Below are positions 35,416-44,204 of a stretch of 64,000 nt of DNA, in pieces; within the stretch, counting starts at the first letter, position 1; each line of letters starts with the position of its first letter. Source of the stretch: an uncultured Pseudomonadota bacterium (GTDB lineage: Bacteria > Pseudomonadota > Gammaproteobacteria > Steroidobacterales > Woeseiaceae); the NCBI GenBank assembly GCA_913055625.1, contig CAJXJW010000006.1:124001-188000 (forward strand), read 5' to 3'. Below the pieces are notes generated by a model, which made no database searches, was not told where the DNA came from, and was given only the letters and a program-made list of their open reading frames with translations. Made by a program: the position numbers and the translations under genes.

Positions 35416-37821
35416 TCAGGTACCCTGCGCGGCTGCCACGGGGGGCACGCCGGCCGCGGCTGCGGGCAAGACGACGCTGACCCGGTAGTGATGCCCGGCA
35501 ACGATGTCCGGCACGATTGGCTCCGACAACTCGCGGCCGTCGCATAGCATCGCCGTCACGGCGCAATCGGTGCTGCGCTCGTAGCTGACGGTGAACGTAG
35601 CGCCGCGAAACCGGCGCGTAACGGCCGCACGCTGCCACTCGGACGGGAGCGCCGGCCGGATGGCGAGCCCGTTGATCGTCCCCTGCAGTCCGAACAGCCG
35701 CTCGATGACGATGCGGTAGAGCCAACTCGCGGCCCCGGTATTGAACAATTGGCTGGAGCGGCCGGCCGTCTCGGGGTACTGCCGCCACGCGCCGCGGTAA
35801 TAGTTTGGCACGAACACCGGCAGTTGCCCGCGGCGAACGTAGTCGTCCGCGTCGGGGCCGGGGATGGCGCGCTGCAACTGGGCCCAGGCCGCATCCGCGT
35901 CGCCACACTCGTACAGCGCCGCGATATGGAACGCCGCCGCGTGGTTGTAGACGGATCCGTTCTCCGCCGTTCCGGGGAACTTCTGCGTCAGGCGGCCGAT
36001 GTCATCGCGCATCGCGGTGTAGGCGGGGGCCAGCATCTGCAACCCGTAGGGCGTGTCGAGCCAGGCGTCGACGGCACGGCGTATCCGGGCCGCCTGCCGG
36101 GGCGTGGCGACGCCGGACAGGATCGCCCAGCTCTGCGGGTTCAGGTAGATCCGGCCCTCGTCGTCGTCGGCGACGCCGAACAAGCGGCCGGCATCGGTGA
36201 TGCCGCGCGCGAACCAGTCGCCATCCCAAAGGTGCGCCTGTGCGGCGGCCGCGAGTTCGTCCGCGTACGCGATGAACGTCGACGCTTCCTCATCGTCGAC
36301 GGCGACGAGGATGCCGGCCCACAGGCGGCACGCGTGCGCGGTCGCAATCGTGAGCCATCCCGAGACGCCGCGGCCGTCGGGACCGACCATGTTCATCGGG
36401 TCGCACCAGTCACCCTGGTCGATCAGCGACAGTCCGCGCGCATCCCGGTTGCGCAGCAGCCAGTGTACGGCTTGGGACACGGCACTGCGGACATTCCCGA
36501 ACGGCGAGCCCTCTACGGTCTCATCGAGCACGTCGATGTCGCCGGTCTCGTCGACGTAGGCCTGCAGGAAAACCGGCAGCCACACCGCGTGATCCGTGTG
36601 CGGCACCTGGTTGATGTATTTCAGCTCGCTGTCGTCGCTCAGCCGGATGCCTTCGGGCAGGCGCCCGTCAGCGTGTTGCCGCGACAGCGTATTGAAGAGG
36701 ACCCGGCGTGCCGAGGCCGGCTCGACGTAGACCGTCCCCATGCCATCCTGCAGGTAGTTGCGTGTCTGCGGATCGGTCGTGAACCGGTTTGCGCTGCCGT
36801 GATACCACACCTGGCGGGGCAGCCAGCGATTCACGAAGCGGTCGAAGTGCGTGTTCGGTGTTTGCGCGTGCAGGCAAGGGACGCCGCGCCGCAGGAACGC
36901 GCGGTAGTCGTCGGCGGCTGCGTCGAACGCGCCCGGTGCGAGCCAGGTGGTGCGCGCCGCGGCGATGTCGGTGCGATCGCGCGCCGGCCCGAACAACAGC
37001 CGGACGCGGCGGCTGTCGCCGGCCTGCAGTGACCAGCGGTACTGCAGGACCGCCGCCGGCGTTTCGTAGCGCGCCGCGCCGTTCGCCAGCAAGGGGCGCT
37101 CGGTCCCGGCGGGGCGTACCAGGCCGCCATGGCCTTCAAACGCCGCGGCCGACGCCTCCCAGGCGTCCGGCGGTTCGTCGTGCAACAGGAACGTCCGGTC
37201 CTTCAATTGGCTGACGGCCCGGTACTCCGACAGCTTCTGGTACGGCGTGATCGACGACGCGACGATTGCGCCGAGTTCGGCGTCGTACTCGGCGGATTGG
37301 TTCATCCAGCTCATGTAGCCGATCGTGAAGCACGGGTACAGGCTGATGTTGCGCGCACGCGATGATTCGTTCGTGACGGTGACGGTCCACAGCTCTATCG
37401 CATCGTCCGCGGGAATGCGGAGCTCGAGGTCGACGCGAATACCATCGCGCTCGACCGACCACGACAACGCGTCCTCGGCGACGGTGAATCGAAACCGGTC
37501 CGGCTCGACCCGGGTGGGCGCCCAGGGTGCCGACCACAACGCGCCGCTGTCGTCGTCCCGGACGTACACGAAGCGGCCGGGGTGGTGATCGTAGTACGGC
37601 TGCTCCGGCTGCATGAACGTGGTCTGCTCGAGCACCGGGGCTCGCGAGTATTTCGCCGGCTCGGGCTGCAGATGCTGCGCGGTGACATAGCCGCGGCAGT
37701 TCACCTGGACCAGCAGCTGCGGGTTCCACAGGAAGCCGCCGGCGGTCGGCAGCGCGACCGGGCTGTCGAGGTGCACCCGGCCCTCCGCGTCGACGACGAC
37801 GTGCTCAGGCGCGTTCGCCAC
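35416..37821 (-). CDS. GH94 phosphorylase, probable cellobionic acid or cellobiose phosphorylase
   Basis: Inverting phosphorylase, 801 aa, without a signal peptide, hence cytoplasmic. An N-terminal beta-sandwich (about 20-270) precedes an (alpha/alpha)6 barrel. The catalytic Asp is about residue 471 in DQGDWCDPMNMVGPDGRGVSGW; YLQDGMGTVYVEP and KFPGTAENGSVYNHAAAFH are further GH94 features. Family members split beta-linked disaccharides with phosphate to glucose 1-phosphate. Pairing with a GPH symporter and neighbouring GH3 enzyme supports cello-oligosaccharide or cellobionate use, but chitobiose and laminaribiose enzymes are in the same family. It overlaps the symporter gene by 17 bases. Confidence 0.82.
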   Translation of the reverse strand: MANAPEHVVVDAEGRVHLDSPVALPTAGGFLWNPQLLVQVNCRGYVTAQHLQPEPAKYSRAPVLEQTTFMQPEQPYYDHHPGRFVYVRDDDSGALWSAPWAPTRVEPDRFRFTVAEDALSWSVERDGIRVDLELRIPADDAIELWTVTVTNESSRARNISLYPCFTIGYMSWMNQSAEYDAELGAIVASSITPYQKLSEYRAVSQLKDRTFLLHDEPPDAWEASAAAFEGHGGLVRPAGTERPLLANGAARYETPAAVLQYRWSLQAGDSRRVRLLFGPARDRTDIAAARTTWLAPGAFDAAADDYRAFLRRGVPCLHAQTPNTHFDRFVNRWLPRQVWYHGSANRFTTDPQTRNYLQDGMGTVYVEPASARRVLFNTLSRQHADGRLPEGIRLSDDSELKYINQVPHTDHAVWLPVFLQAYVDETGDIDVLDETVEGSPFGNVRSAVSQAVHWLLRNRDARGLSLIDQGDWCDPMNMVGPDGRGVSGWLTIATAHACRLWAGILVAVDDEEASTFIAYADELAAAAQAHLWDGDWFARGITDAGRLFGVADDDEGRIYLNPQSWAILSGVATPRQAARIRRAVDAWLDTPYGLQMLAPAYTAMRDDIGRLTQKFPGTAENGSVYNHAAAFHIAALYECGDADAAWAQLQRAIPGPDADDYVRRGQLPVFVPNYYRGAWRQYPETAGRSSQLFNTGAASWLYRIVIERLFGLQGTINGLAIRPALPSEWQRAAVTRRFRGATFTVSYERSTDCAVTAMLCDGRELSEPIVPDIVAGHHYRVSVVLPAAAAGVPPVAAAQGT

Positions 37822-39190
37822 GGTCCAGTGCCTCCTGGATGTCAGCGAGCTGCGCGCCGGTCAGCCCGTAGTAGCGGGTCACGAGCACCGCCGCCAGGGC
37901 GAACAGCCCGGGAATGACGGTCTGCAGCAGCGCGATGCCGGTTTCCGACGCGCCCGTCTGGGCCTCGTTGGCGACGTAGCCGATCGCGGCCAGCACCCAA
38001 AGCATCGCTGCGGACCCGAGTGAACCACCGAGTTTTTGCGCGAACGTGGCGGCCGAGAACGTCATTGCCGTCGCGCGGCGACCCGTCTTCCACTCGTTGT
38101 AGTCGGCAGTGTCTGCGTACATCGACCACGTCAGCGGCGACTTGGGTCCGAGCGCGAGGCTGATCAGGATGTTGAGCGCAAAGATCGCCCAGATCATCTC
38201 CTTCGGCACGAAGTAGAACAGGACCGACGCGACACCGACGATGCTCATCAGGATCATCAGCAATTTCGCCTTGTCGACGAAACGCGTCAGAACCGGCGCG
38301 AGCACTGCCCCGGCGGCGTAGGCGAGCATCTGGCACAGCAGGTAGGCCGGGAGCAGGTCGGCGCGTTCGAGGTAGTAGGTGAAGTAGTAATACGCACTGC
38401 CGGCCCGCATCGTGATCGTGATCATGATGACCATGGCCAGCACGAACAGGATCAGCCACGGCCGGTTGTGAGACAGGTCGCGGATGTCCTCCAGGGGATT
38501 CGTGCGCTGCGCCGGCGGCGGGGCAATGCGCTCGCGCGTGGACACGAACGCGATGAAGAAGATCACCGCTGCGGCGAGGCCGTAAAGCGCCATCGTCAGC
38601 TGCCAGCCGCGGGTCGGGTCCCCGTCACCGAAGAACCCGACGAGGGGCAGCGTGTAGTAGTTGACGAAGGCGCCGCCGCTGAATGCGAACAGGAAGCGCA
38701 TGCTGATCAACGTGGTGCGCTCCTGGCTGCGGGACGTCATCACGCCGGACAACGCCGAGTACGGCGTGTTCAGAATCGTGTACATCACCATCATCAGCGT
38801 GTAGGTTCCGTAGGCCCACCACAGTTTTCCTGCCTCGTCGAGGTCGGGGGTCGTGAACGTCAGCACGGCGGCGCCGGCCATCGGCAGGCCGGCGAACAAC
38901 AGGTAGGGGCGAAACTTGCCGAAGCGGGTCCGGGTACGATCGGCGACCGCACCCATGGCGGGGTCGGTGAAGGCGTCCACGATCTTCGTGATGGCCAGCA
39001 TCGTCCCGGCCGCAGCCGCGGAGATGCCGAAGACGTCGGTATAGAAAGCCGCGAGGAACGACGCCATCGTCGTCCAGTACAGGTTGAAGCCGAAGTCCCC
39101 GGCGCCGTAGCCGAGCTTTTCCGACCACTTCAGCCGGACCTGCCGGGAGCCGGTGGTGTCGCCGGCGATCGCGTTGCCGTCTTCTGCCAT
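37805..39190 (-). CDS. GPH-family sugar:cation symporter (MelB-like)
   Basis: Glycoside-pentoside-hexuronide:cation symporter, 461 aa and about 12 helices. The family entry motif EKLGYGAGDFGFNLYW is at about 24-39, followed by IVDAFTDPAMGAVADRTRTRFGKFRPY and the late SMYADTADYNEWKTGRRAT. It precedes and overlaps the GH94 gene, so it likely brings in the disaccharide that GH94 cleaves. The start ATG has a run of eight A directly before it and no Shine-Dalgarno sequence. Confidence 0.9.
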   Translation of the reverse strand: MAEDGNAIAGDTTGSRQVRLKWSEKLGYGAGDFGFNLYWTTMASFLAAFYTDVFGISAAAAGTMLAITKIVDAFTDPAMGAVADRTRTRFGKFRPYLLFAGLPMAGAAVLTFTTPDLDEAGKLWWAYGTYTLMMVMYTILNTPYSALSGVMTSRSQERTTLISMRFLFAFSGGAFVNYYTLPLVGFFGDGDPTRGWQLTMALYGLAAAVIFFIAFVSTRERIAPPPAQRTNPLEDIRDLSHNRPWLILFVLAMVIMITITMRAGSAYYYFTYYLERADLLPAYLLCQMLAYAAGAVLAPVLTRFVDKAKLLMILMSIVGVASVLFYFVPKEMIWAIFALNILISLALGPKSPLTWSMYADTADYNEWKTGRRATAMTFSAATFAQKLGGSLGSAAMLWVLAAIGYVANEAQTGASETGIALLQTVIPGLFALAAVLVTRYYGLTGAQLADIQEALDRGERA

Positions 39191-39339
39191 GTTTTTTTTG
39201 CGTTCCGATCTGCGCTATTCTTGGGCGTGCGCGGGAATGACAACGCGCGACATCGAATCGGGAGAGTAGCCCGGATTGCCGCGATTTGCACGTCGATGGT
39301 GCACGCCGCGGCCGCCAGGCCCCCAGGGGGACACACGCT

Positions 39340-41895
39340 TTGAATCTAACGACCAGGCACCGCGCACTGTGCGCCGCCGGACTGCTCGCGCTCGCCGCGT
39401 GCCAGCCGGCCACCGAAGATACCGCTTCCGGCAACGTTACGCCGGCCTCGACGCCGGCTCTCGACGACGGCCGGATTCACCCGGAGTCCTGGCCCGCCCA
39501 GGCGCCCGTCATGCTGCGCGATCCGGCGATGGAGGCCCGCATCACCGAACTGCTCGGGCGCATGACGCTCGAGGAAAAGGTCGGCCAGGTCATCCAGGCT
39601 GATATCGCGTTCGTCACGCCGGACGAGGTGCGCGACTACAACCTCGGGTCGGTACTCAATGGCGGCGGTTCGGCGCCCGGCGGCGACAATCGCACGACAC
39701 CGGACAAGTGGCTCGCGCTCGCTGACGCGTTCTGGGACGCGTCGACGGACACGAGCGACGGCGGCGTCGGCATCCCGACGATCTGGGGTACTGACGCGGT
39801 GCACGGCCACAGCAACATCCTCGGCGCAACTATCTTTCCACACAACATCGGGCTCGGAATGGCGAACGACCCGGACCTGATGTATCGCATCGGGCGCGTC
39901 ACCGCGCTGGAAATGCTGGCGACCGGGCTCGACTGGACGTTTGCGCCGACGATTGCAGTGGTGCGCAATGACCGCTGGGGCCGCACTTACGAGAGTTACT
40001 CCGAGGATCCGCGCATCGTCGCCGCGTATGCGCCGCGCATCGTCGAGGGCATACAGGGGCGTTTCGGCAGCGACGAGTTCCTTGCCGAGGGCCGCATGCT
40101 CGCGACCGCGAAACACTTCGCGGGCGACGGAGGCACCACGGACGGCATCGACCAGGGTGACACTACCGTCTCCGAGGCCGAGTTCCGTGACGTGCAGGCC
40201 GCGGGCTACCCGCCGGCCGTGCGCGCCGGGGTGCAGGCGGTGATGGCGTCCTTCAACAGCTATCACGGCCGCAAGATGCACGGGCACAAGGAAATGCTCA
40301 CTGACGTTCTCGTGGGCCGCATGGGTTTCGACGGGCTCGTCGTCGGCGACTGGAACGGCCACGGCCAGGTGAAAGGCTGCACGAACACGTCCTGCGCGGC
40401 ATCGTTCAATGCGGGGCTGGACCTCTTCATGGCGCCGGACAGCTGGAAGGGCCTGTACGAGTCGATGCTCGAACAGGTCCGTTCGGGAGAAATAACGATG
40501 GCGCGTCTCGACGAGGCCGTCGGCCGTATCCTGCGCGTGAAGATTCGCGCGGGGGTTTTCGATGCGGGCCGCCCGTCGTCGCGGCCGAATGCCGGCAATT
40601 TCGACCTGCTGGCCGCGGACGAGCATCGCGCCGTCGCGCGGGAAGCGGTTCGCAAGTCGCTCGTACTGCTCAAGAACGATGACGGCCTCCTGCCGTTGTC
40701 GCCGACGCTCGACATACTCGTGGCCGGCGACGGCGCGAACAGCATCGGCAAGCAGTGCGGCGGCTGGACGCTCAACTGGCAGGGTACGGACAACCTCAAC
40801 GAGCACTTTCCGAACGGCACGTCGATCTTCCAGGGCTTCGTCGACGCGGTCGCGAACGCCGGCGGCAGTGTCACGCTCAGCGAATCCGGCGATTACGAGT
40901 CGCCGCCCGACGTCGCGGTCGTCGTGTTCGGCGAGGATCCCTACGCCGAGTTCCAGGGGGACCGGCCCAACGTCGACTACGATTCGGACGACGGGCTCGC
41001 GCTGTTGCGACGTTACCGCGATGCCGGCATTCCGACCGTCGCCGTGTTCCTCTCGGGCCGGCCGATGTGGGTGAACCCGGAGATCAATGCCGCGGATGCC
41101 TTCGTCGCCGCCTGGCTGCCGGGTACGGAAGGTGCCGGCATCGCCGACGTGCTAGTTGCCGGTGCGGACGGCAAGGCGCGCTACGACTTCGCCGGGCGGC
41201 TGTCGTTCTCGTGGCCGAAACGCGCGACGCAGGCGGCTCTGAACGTGGGTGATGCGGACTACGATCCGCTGTTCGCCTATGGCTACGGCCTGACTTACGG
41301 CGATGACGGCAACCTGGCCGCGTTGCCGGAAGACTCGGGTCTTGCGGCGGGCAGCGATTCGCCGCGCGGCGCCTTCGTGGCATTCGGCGACCCGGCCGGA
41401 CAGTGGGGCATGATTCTGCGCGATGCGGGCGGAGACACCCGTATCGGGGACTCGCGCGGGTCCAGCGCCTCGGGCAACCTGGCCGCGCAGCCGGCGGATC
41501 GCGAGGTGCAGGAAGACTCCGTGCTGCTGACGTGGAGCGGGCCGGCAAGCGTGCTCGTCGAGGGCCAGCCGACCGACTTCGAACGCGAGTCGAACGGCGA
41601 CATGGCCATCGAACTCGTCTATCGCGTTGCGCGCTGGAGCGGCGGTACTGCCTCGCTGTCCGTCGCGGACGGCGGCAATCACAGCGGGTCGATCGACGTC
41701 GCCGGCGCCTTCGAAGCACAGGCGGGCGGCGACTGGCGGACCGGTCTCGTGAAACTTTCCTGCTTCGCGGAGAAGGGTGTCGATATGTCGAACGTCGTAT
41801 CGCCCGTCGTCATCGCGGCGGATGCCGGCCTCGCACTGCAGCTCGCGTCCGCGCGCATCGTCGCGAATCCGGGCGACGCAGGGTGCGCGTTGTAG
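39340..41895 (+). CDS. GH3 beta-glucosidase/exo-beta-glucanase, lipoprotein
   Basis: Exo-acting glucosidase, 851 aa. The leader ending LLALAAC is a lipobox (Cys about 20). GH3 N-domain: RMTLEEKVGQV, KHFAGDGGTTDGIDQGDT and the nucleophile Asp337 in GFDGLVVGDWNGH; the second domain has REAVRKSLVLLKND and QCGGWTLNWQG. A C-terminal domain of about 150 residues follows, as in ExoP-type enzymes. The start is TTG 39340, nine bases after AGGGGG; ATG/GTG options upstream lack the leader. It is divergent from the GPH/GH94 pair and probably supplies or competes for the same cello-oligosaccharides. Confidence 0.9.
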   Translation: MNLTTRHRALCAAGLLALAACQPATEDTASGNVTPASTPALDDGRIHPESWPAQAPVMLRDPAMEARITELLGRMTLEEKVGQVIQADIAFVTPDEVRDYNLGSVLNGGGSAPGGDNRTTPDKWLALADAFWDASTDTSDGGVGIPTIWGTDAVHGHSNILGATIFPHNIGLGMANDPDLMYRIGRVTALEMLATGLDWTFAPTIAVVRNDRWGRTYESYSEDPRIVAAYAPRIVEGIQGRFGSDEFLAEGRMLATAKHFAGDGGTTDGIDQGDTTVSEAEFRDVQAAGYPPAVRAGVQAVMASFNSYHGRKMHGHKEMLTDVLVGRMGFDGLVVGDWNGHGQVKGCTNTSCAASFNAGLDLFMAPDSWKGLYESMLEQVRSGEITMARLDEAVGRILRVKIRAGVFDAGRPSSRPNAGNFDLLAADEHRAVAREAVRKSLVLLKNDDGLLPLSPTLDILVAGDGANSIGKQCGGWTLNWQGTDNLNEHFPNGTSIFQGFVDAVANAGGSVTLSESGDYESPPDVAVVVFGEDPYAEFQGDRPNVDYDSDDGLALLRRYRDAGIPTVAVFLSGRPMWVNPEINAADAFVAAWLPGTEGAGIADVLVAGADGKARYDFAGRLSFSWPKRATQAALNVGDADYDPLFAYGYGLTYGDDGNLAALPEDSGLAAGSDSPRGAFVAFGDPAGQWGMILRDAGGDTRIGDSRGSSASGNLAAQPADREVQEDSVLLTWSGPASVLVEGQPTDFERESNGDMAIELVYRVARWSGGTASLSVADGGNHSGSIDVAGAFEAQAGGDWRTGLVKLSCFAEKGVDMSNVVSPVVIAADAGLALQLASARIVANPGDAGCAL

Positions 41896-41898
41896 GAA

Positions 41899-42948
41899 TC
41901 AGTCGGGCGATGCGGGGGCGGCGGTCGACGCGCGGGTAACCAGCTCGGCGTCGACGACGCGAGCGACGTTGTCGGTCTCGTTGCCTCGCAGCCGCTGTAT
42001 CAGCAGGGTTGCAGCCAGCGATGCCATCTCGCGCAGGGGCTGGCGTATCGTGGTCAGCGCCGGCCAGATCTGGCCGGCGAGCGGTATGTCATCGAAGCCG
42101 GCGACGGAGAGTTCTTTCGGGAGCGAAACGCCGGACTCGTGCGCGATCGCCATGACGCCGGCGGCCATGTGGTCGTTTGCGCAGAAGACGGCCGTCGGGC
42201 GTGGCGACTGCTGCAGCAACCGCCTTCCGCAATCGATGCCGGACTGGAAGATGTTCTCGCCCTGTACAACGAAACCGTCGATGACGTCGACAGAATTCGC
42301 CTGCATGCCCTCCAGGAATCCCTGGTAGCGCCGGGACATGGCCTTGTGGTCCGGGTGCCCTCGGACGAAGGCGATTCGCCGGTGGCCGAGCGCCGCGAGG
42401 TACGAGACCATCGAGGCCGAGACTTCGCGGTCATTCGTGCCGACAGACCATTCGCCGGACGCCGTCGTCATGCCCGAGATGGTGACGTACGGCATGTTGC
42501 CGGTGTCGAGCAGATGGCGCACAGCCGGCAGGTCGGATACCGGCGGCACCAGTAGCAGGCCGTCCACTTTGGACCCGGTGACCAGCTCAGCGATCTCCTC
42601 GGCGATGTCCGGGCTCCGGTAGTCACAGGGATGTATCAGCAGGTCGTAGTGCTCGCTGCGGCAGGCGTCCAGCGCGCCGTTCTGGATGCTGTTGATGTAA
42701 CTCGAATTCGCGTTGTAGATCAGGCCGAGGTTGTAGCTGCGCCGGCTTGCGAGCATGCGTCCCGGCGAGTTCGGCCGGTACCGCAGGTCGGTGATCGCAC
42801 GCTCGACCCGGTCCCGGGTCTCCTGGCGTACCTTGGGTTCGCGATTGATGACGCGCGACACTGTCTTGATCGACACGCCGGCGCGTTCCGCGACATCGGC
42901 GATCGTGGACTTGCGCAGTTCGCCGCGTTCGCGTGCCGTCACGGGCAC
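41899..42948 (-). CDS. LacI-family transcriptional regulator (candidate beta-glucoside regulator)
   Basis: 349 aa with helix-turn-helix [23 protein letters not shown] at about 13-35 and a sugar-binding domain to about 335 (ending VAGFDDIPLAGQIWPALTTIRQPL). It converges on the GH3 gene, four bases apart, and its position suggests control of the GH3 and GPH/GH94 genes. No convincing operator was found in the 149-base divergent region between those operons. It may be co-transcribed with the oxidoreductase upstream. Confidence 0.87.
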   Translation of the reverse strand: MPVTARERGELRKSTIADVAERAGVSIKTVSRVINREPKVRQETRDRVERAITDLRYRPNSPGRMLASRRSYNLGLIYNANSSYINSIQNGALDACRSEHYDLLIHPCDYRSPDIAEEIAELVTGSKVDGLLLVPPVSDLPAVRHLLDTGNMPYVTISGMTTASGEWSVGTNDREVSASMVSYLAALGHRRIAFVRGHPDHKAMSRRYQGFLEGMQANSVDVIDGFVVQGENIFQSGIDCGRRLLQQSPRPTAVFCANDHMAAGVMAIAHESGVSLPKELSVAGFDDIPLAGQIWPALTTIRQPLREMASLAATLLIQRLRGNETDNVARVVDAELVTRASTAAPASPD

Positions 42949-43012
42949 GGCCCTCCGGGTCGTGAGAGCTGGGGTGCCACCGCGCTCGGCCTCGCGATCA
43001 CTTTGGGCTCAC

Positions 43013-44125
43013 TCAGGCGTCTCTTGTGGCCGCCTGCCACACCGCATCGAGCAAGTGCTGCGTGCGCTCACTGGCCAGCATCCATTGCTCGCGCAGACTG
43101 TCGTCGGCCGCCGCGTGGGCGAAATCGTCGAACATCGCCGCCGCGGCCGGTTGTGGAGCGGCCTCCGAGAGTTGTTCCGTCGAACCGAGGCCGCCTTTCC
43201 GATACCGAAAGTGACTTTCGCCCGGCGGCGGCAGCACGAAATCGTCGGCGTACACGGCTCCGTCCGGGCCGGTGAGACGGAGGTCCATCGTAAGCGCGCC
43301 GGACTCGAAGCCGCAATTGAAGCTCGAGACGGCATCGTGGTCGAATCGCAGCATGCCGACAGCACTGCTCACGGCGCCGGTTTCCGGGTGACGGCGTGCG
43401 TAGACGGTCACGTCCCGCAGCGCGATGTCCGGCGGCAGGAACTCGGTGATGGCCCGCATGTTGTACCAGCCGGCATCTCCGATCGCGCCCATCGGCTCCA
43501 GGTCTGGCCGCAAGCGGATGTTCGTGGGATCGTCCAGGCGAAACTGGAACGTCGTGTCCAGAACGATCGGCCGTCCGAGGCGATTCAGCGCGTAGTCGCG
43601 AATCGTGGCCGTGCGCGGGTGGTGCACGAAATGCGTACCGTCCATGAACGCAACGTCATGTTCGCGGCATGCCGAGGCAATGCGGCGGACGGATTCCGCG
43701 CTGGCGAACGGTTTCTCCGCCAGGACATGCTTGCCATTTCGCGCGGCGGCGATGCTGATCTCTTCCCTAACGCTGGTCGGCGTCGCGACGTACACCGCAT
43801 CAATCGCGTCCGATGCCAGCATCCGGCCCCAGTCGTCGAACGTCGCGGGCACTCCGTGAGCTGCCGCGAACTCCTTCGCGGAACTCATGCGCCGGCTGGA
43901 TACAGCGGCAGTGTCCGCCAATGTCGCCTGCTGCAGCATCGGCGCCATCCTGTTCGCGATGCCGCCGGTGCCGACGATGCCCCAGCGCAGTGTGGATGGT
44001 CTTTCAGTCATGGCAGCTCCCGTTCGTGACGACATCAGTCCGCCCAGCATCAGCGCGGCACCGCCGGCGCCGATCAGGCGTCGGCGGCCGACGTCGACAG
44101 GGTCGCGTGTCATTTTTCCAGGCAT
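43013..44125 (-). CDS. Tat-exported Gfo/Idh/MocA-family oxidoreductase
   Basis: NAD(P)-dependent sugar oxidoreductase, 370 aa. GRRRLIGAGGAALMLGG near residues 13-29 is a twin-arginine signal, so it is folded with cofactor and exported, as for glucose-fructose oxidoreductase. The Rossmann motif LRWGIVGTGGIANRM starts at about 46; the family EKPFA motif with its Lys follows at about 136-140. A C-terminal beta-sheet substrate domain completes the fold. It sits 79 bases downstream of glgX and 64 upstream of the LacI gene. The substrate is unknown; aldose oxidation to an aldonate (for example to cellobionate) would suit the nearby GH94, but this is conjecture. Confidence 0.85.
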   Translation of the reverse strand: MPGKMTRDPVDVGRRRLIGAGGAALMLGGLMSSRTGAAMTERPSTLRWGIVGTGGIANRMAPMLQQATLADTAAVSSRRMSSAKEFAAAHGVPATFDDWGRMLASDAIDAVYVATPTSVREEISIAAARNGKHVLAEKPFASAESVRRIASACREHDVAFMDGTHFVHHPRTATIRDYALNRLGRPIVLDTTFQFRLDDPTNIRLRPDLEPMGAIGDAGWYNMRAITEFLPPDIALRDVTVYARRHPETGAVSSAVGMLRFDHDAVSSFNCGFESGALTMDLRLTGPDGAVYADDFVLPPPGESHFRYRKGGLGSTEQLSEAAPQPAAAAMFDDFAHAAADDSLREQWMLASERTQHLLDAVWQAATRDA

Positions 44126-44204
44126 GGCTTCTTCCCCCGGGCTGGACGCGTGGATTGCCCAAGCATACGCGACCGCGCGGGGTCTTCACCACCGGGGCAG
44201 GCAA

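Noticed and set aside
39236-39245. AATGACAACG half-site in the GPH/GH3 divergent region
   Set aside because: It resembles half of a LacI-type box, but the other half (CGCGACATCG) shows no dyad symmetry, so it was not called an operator.
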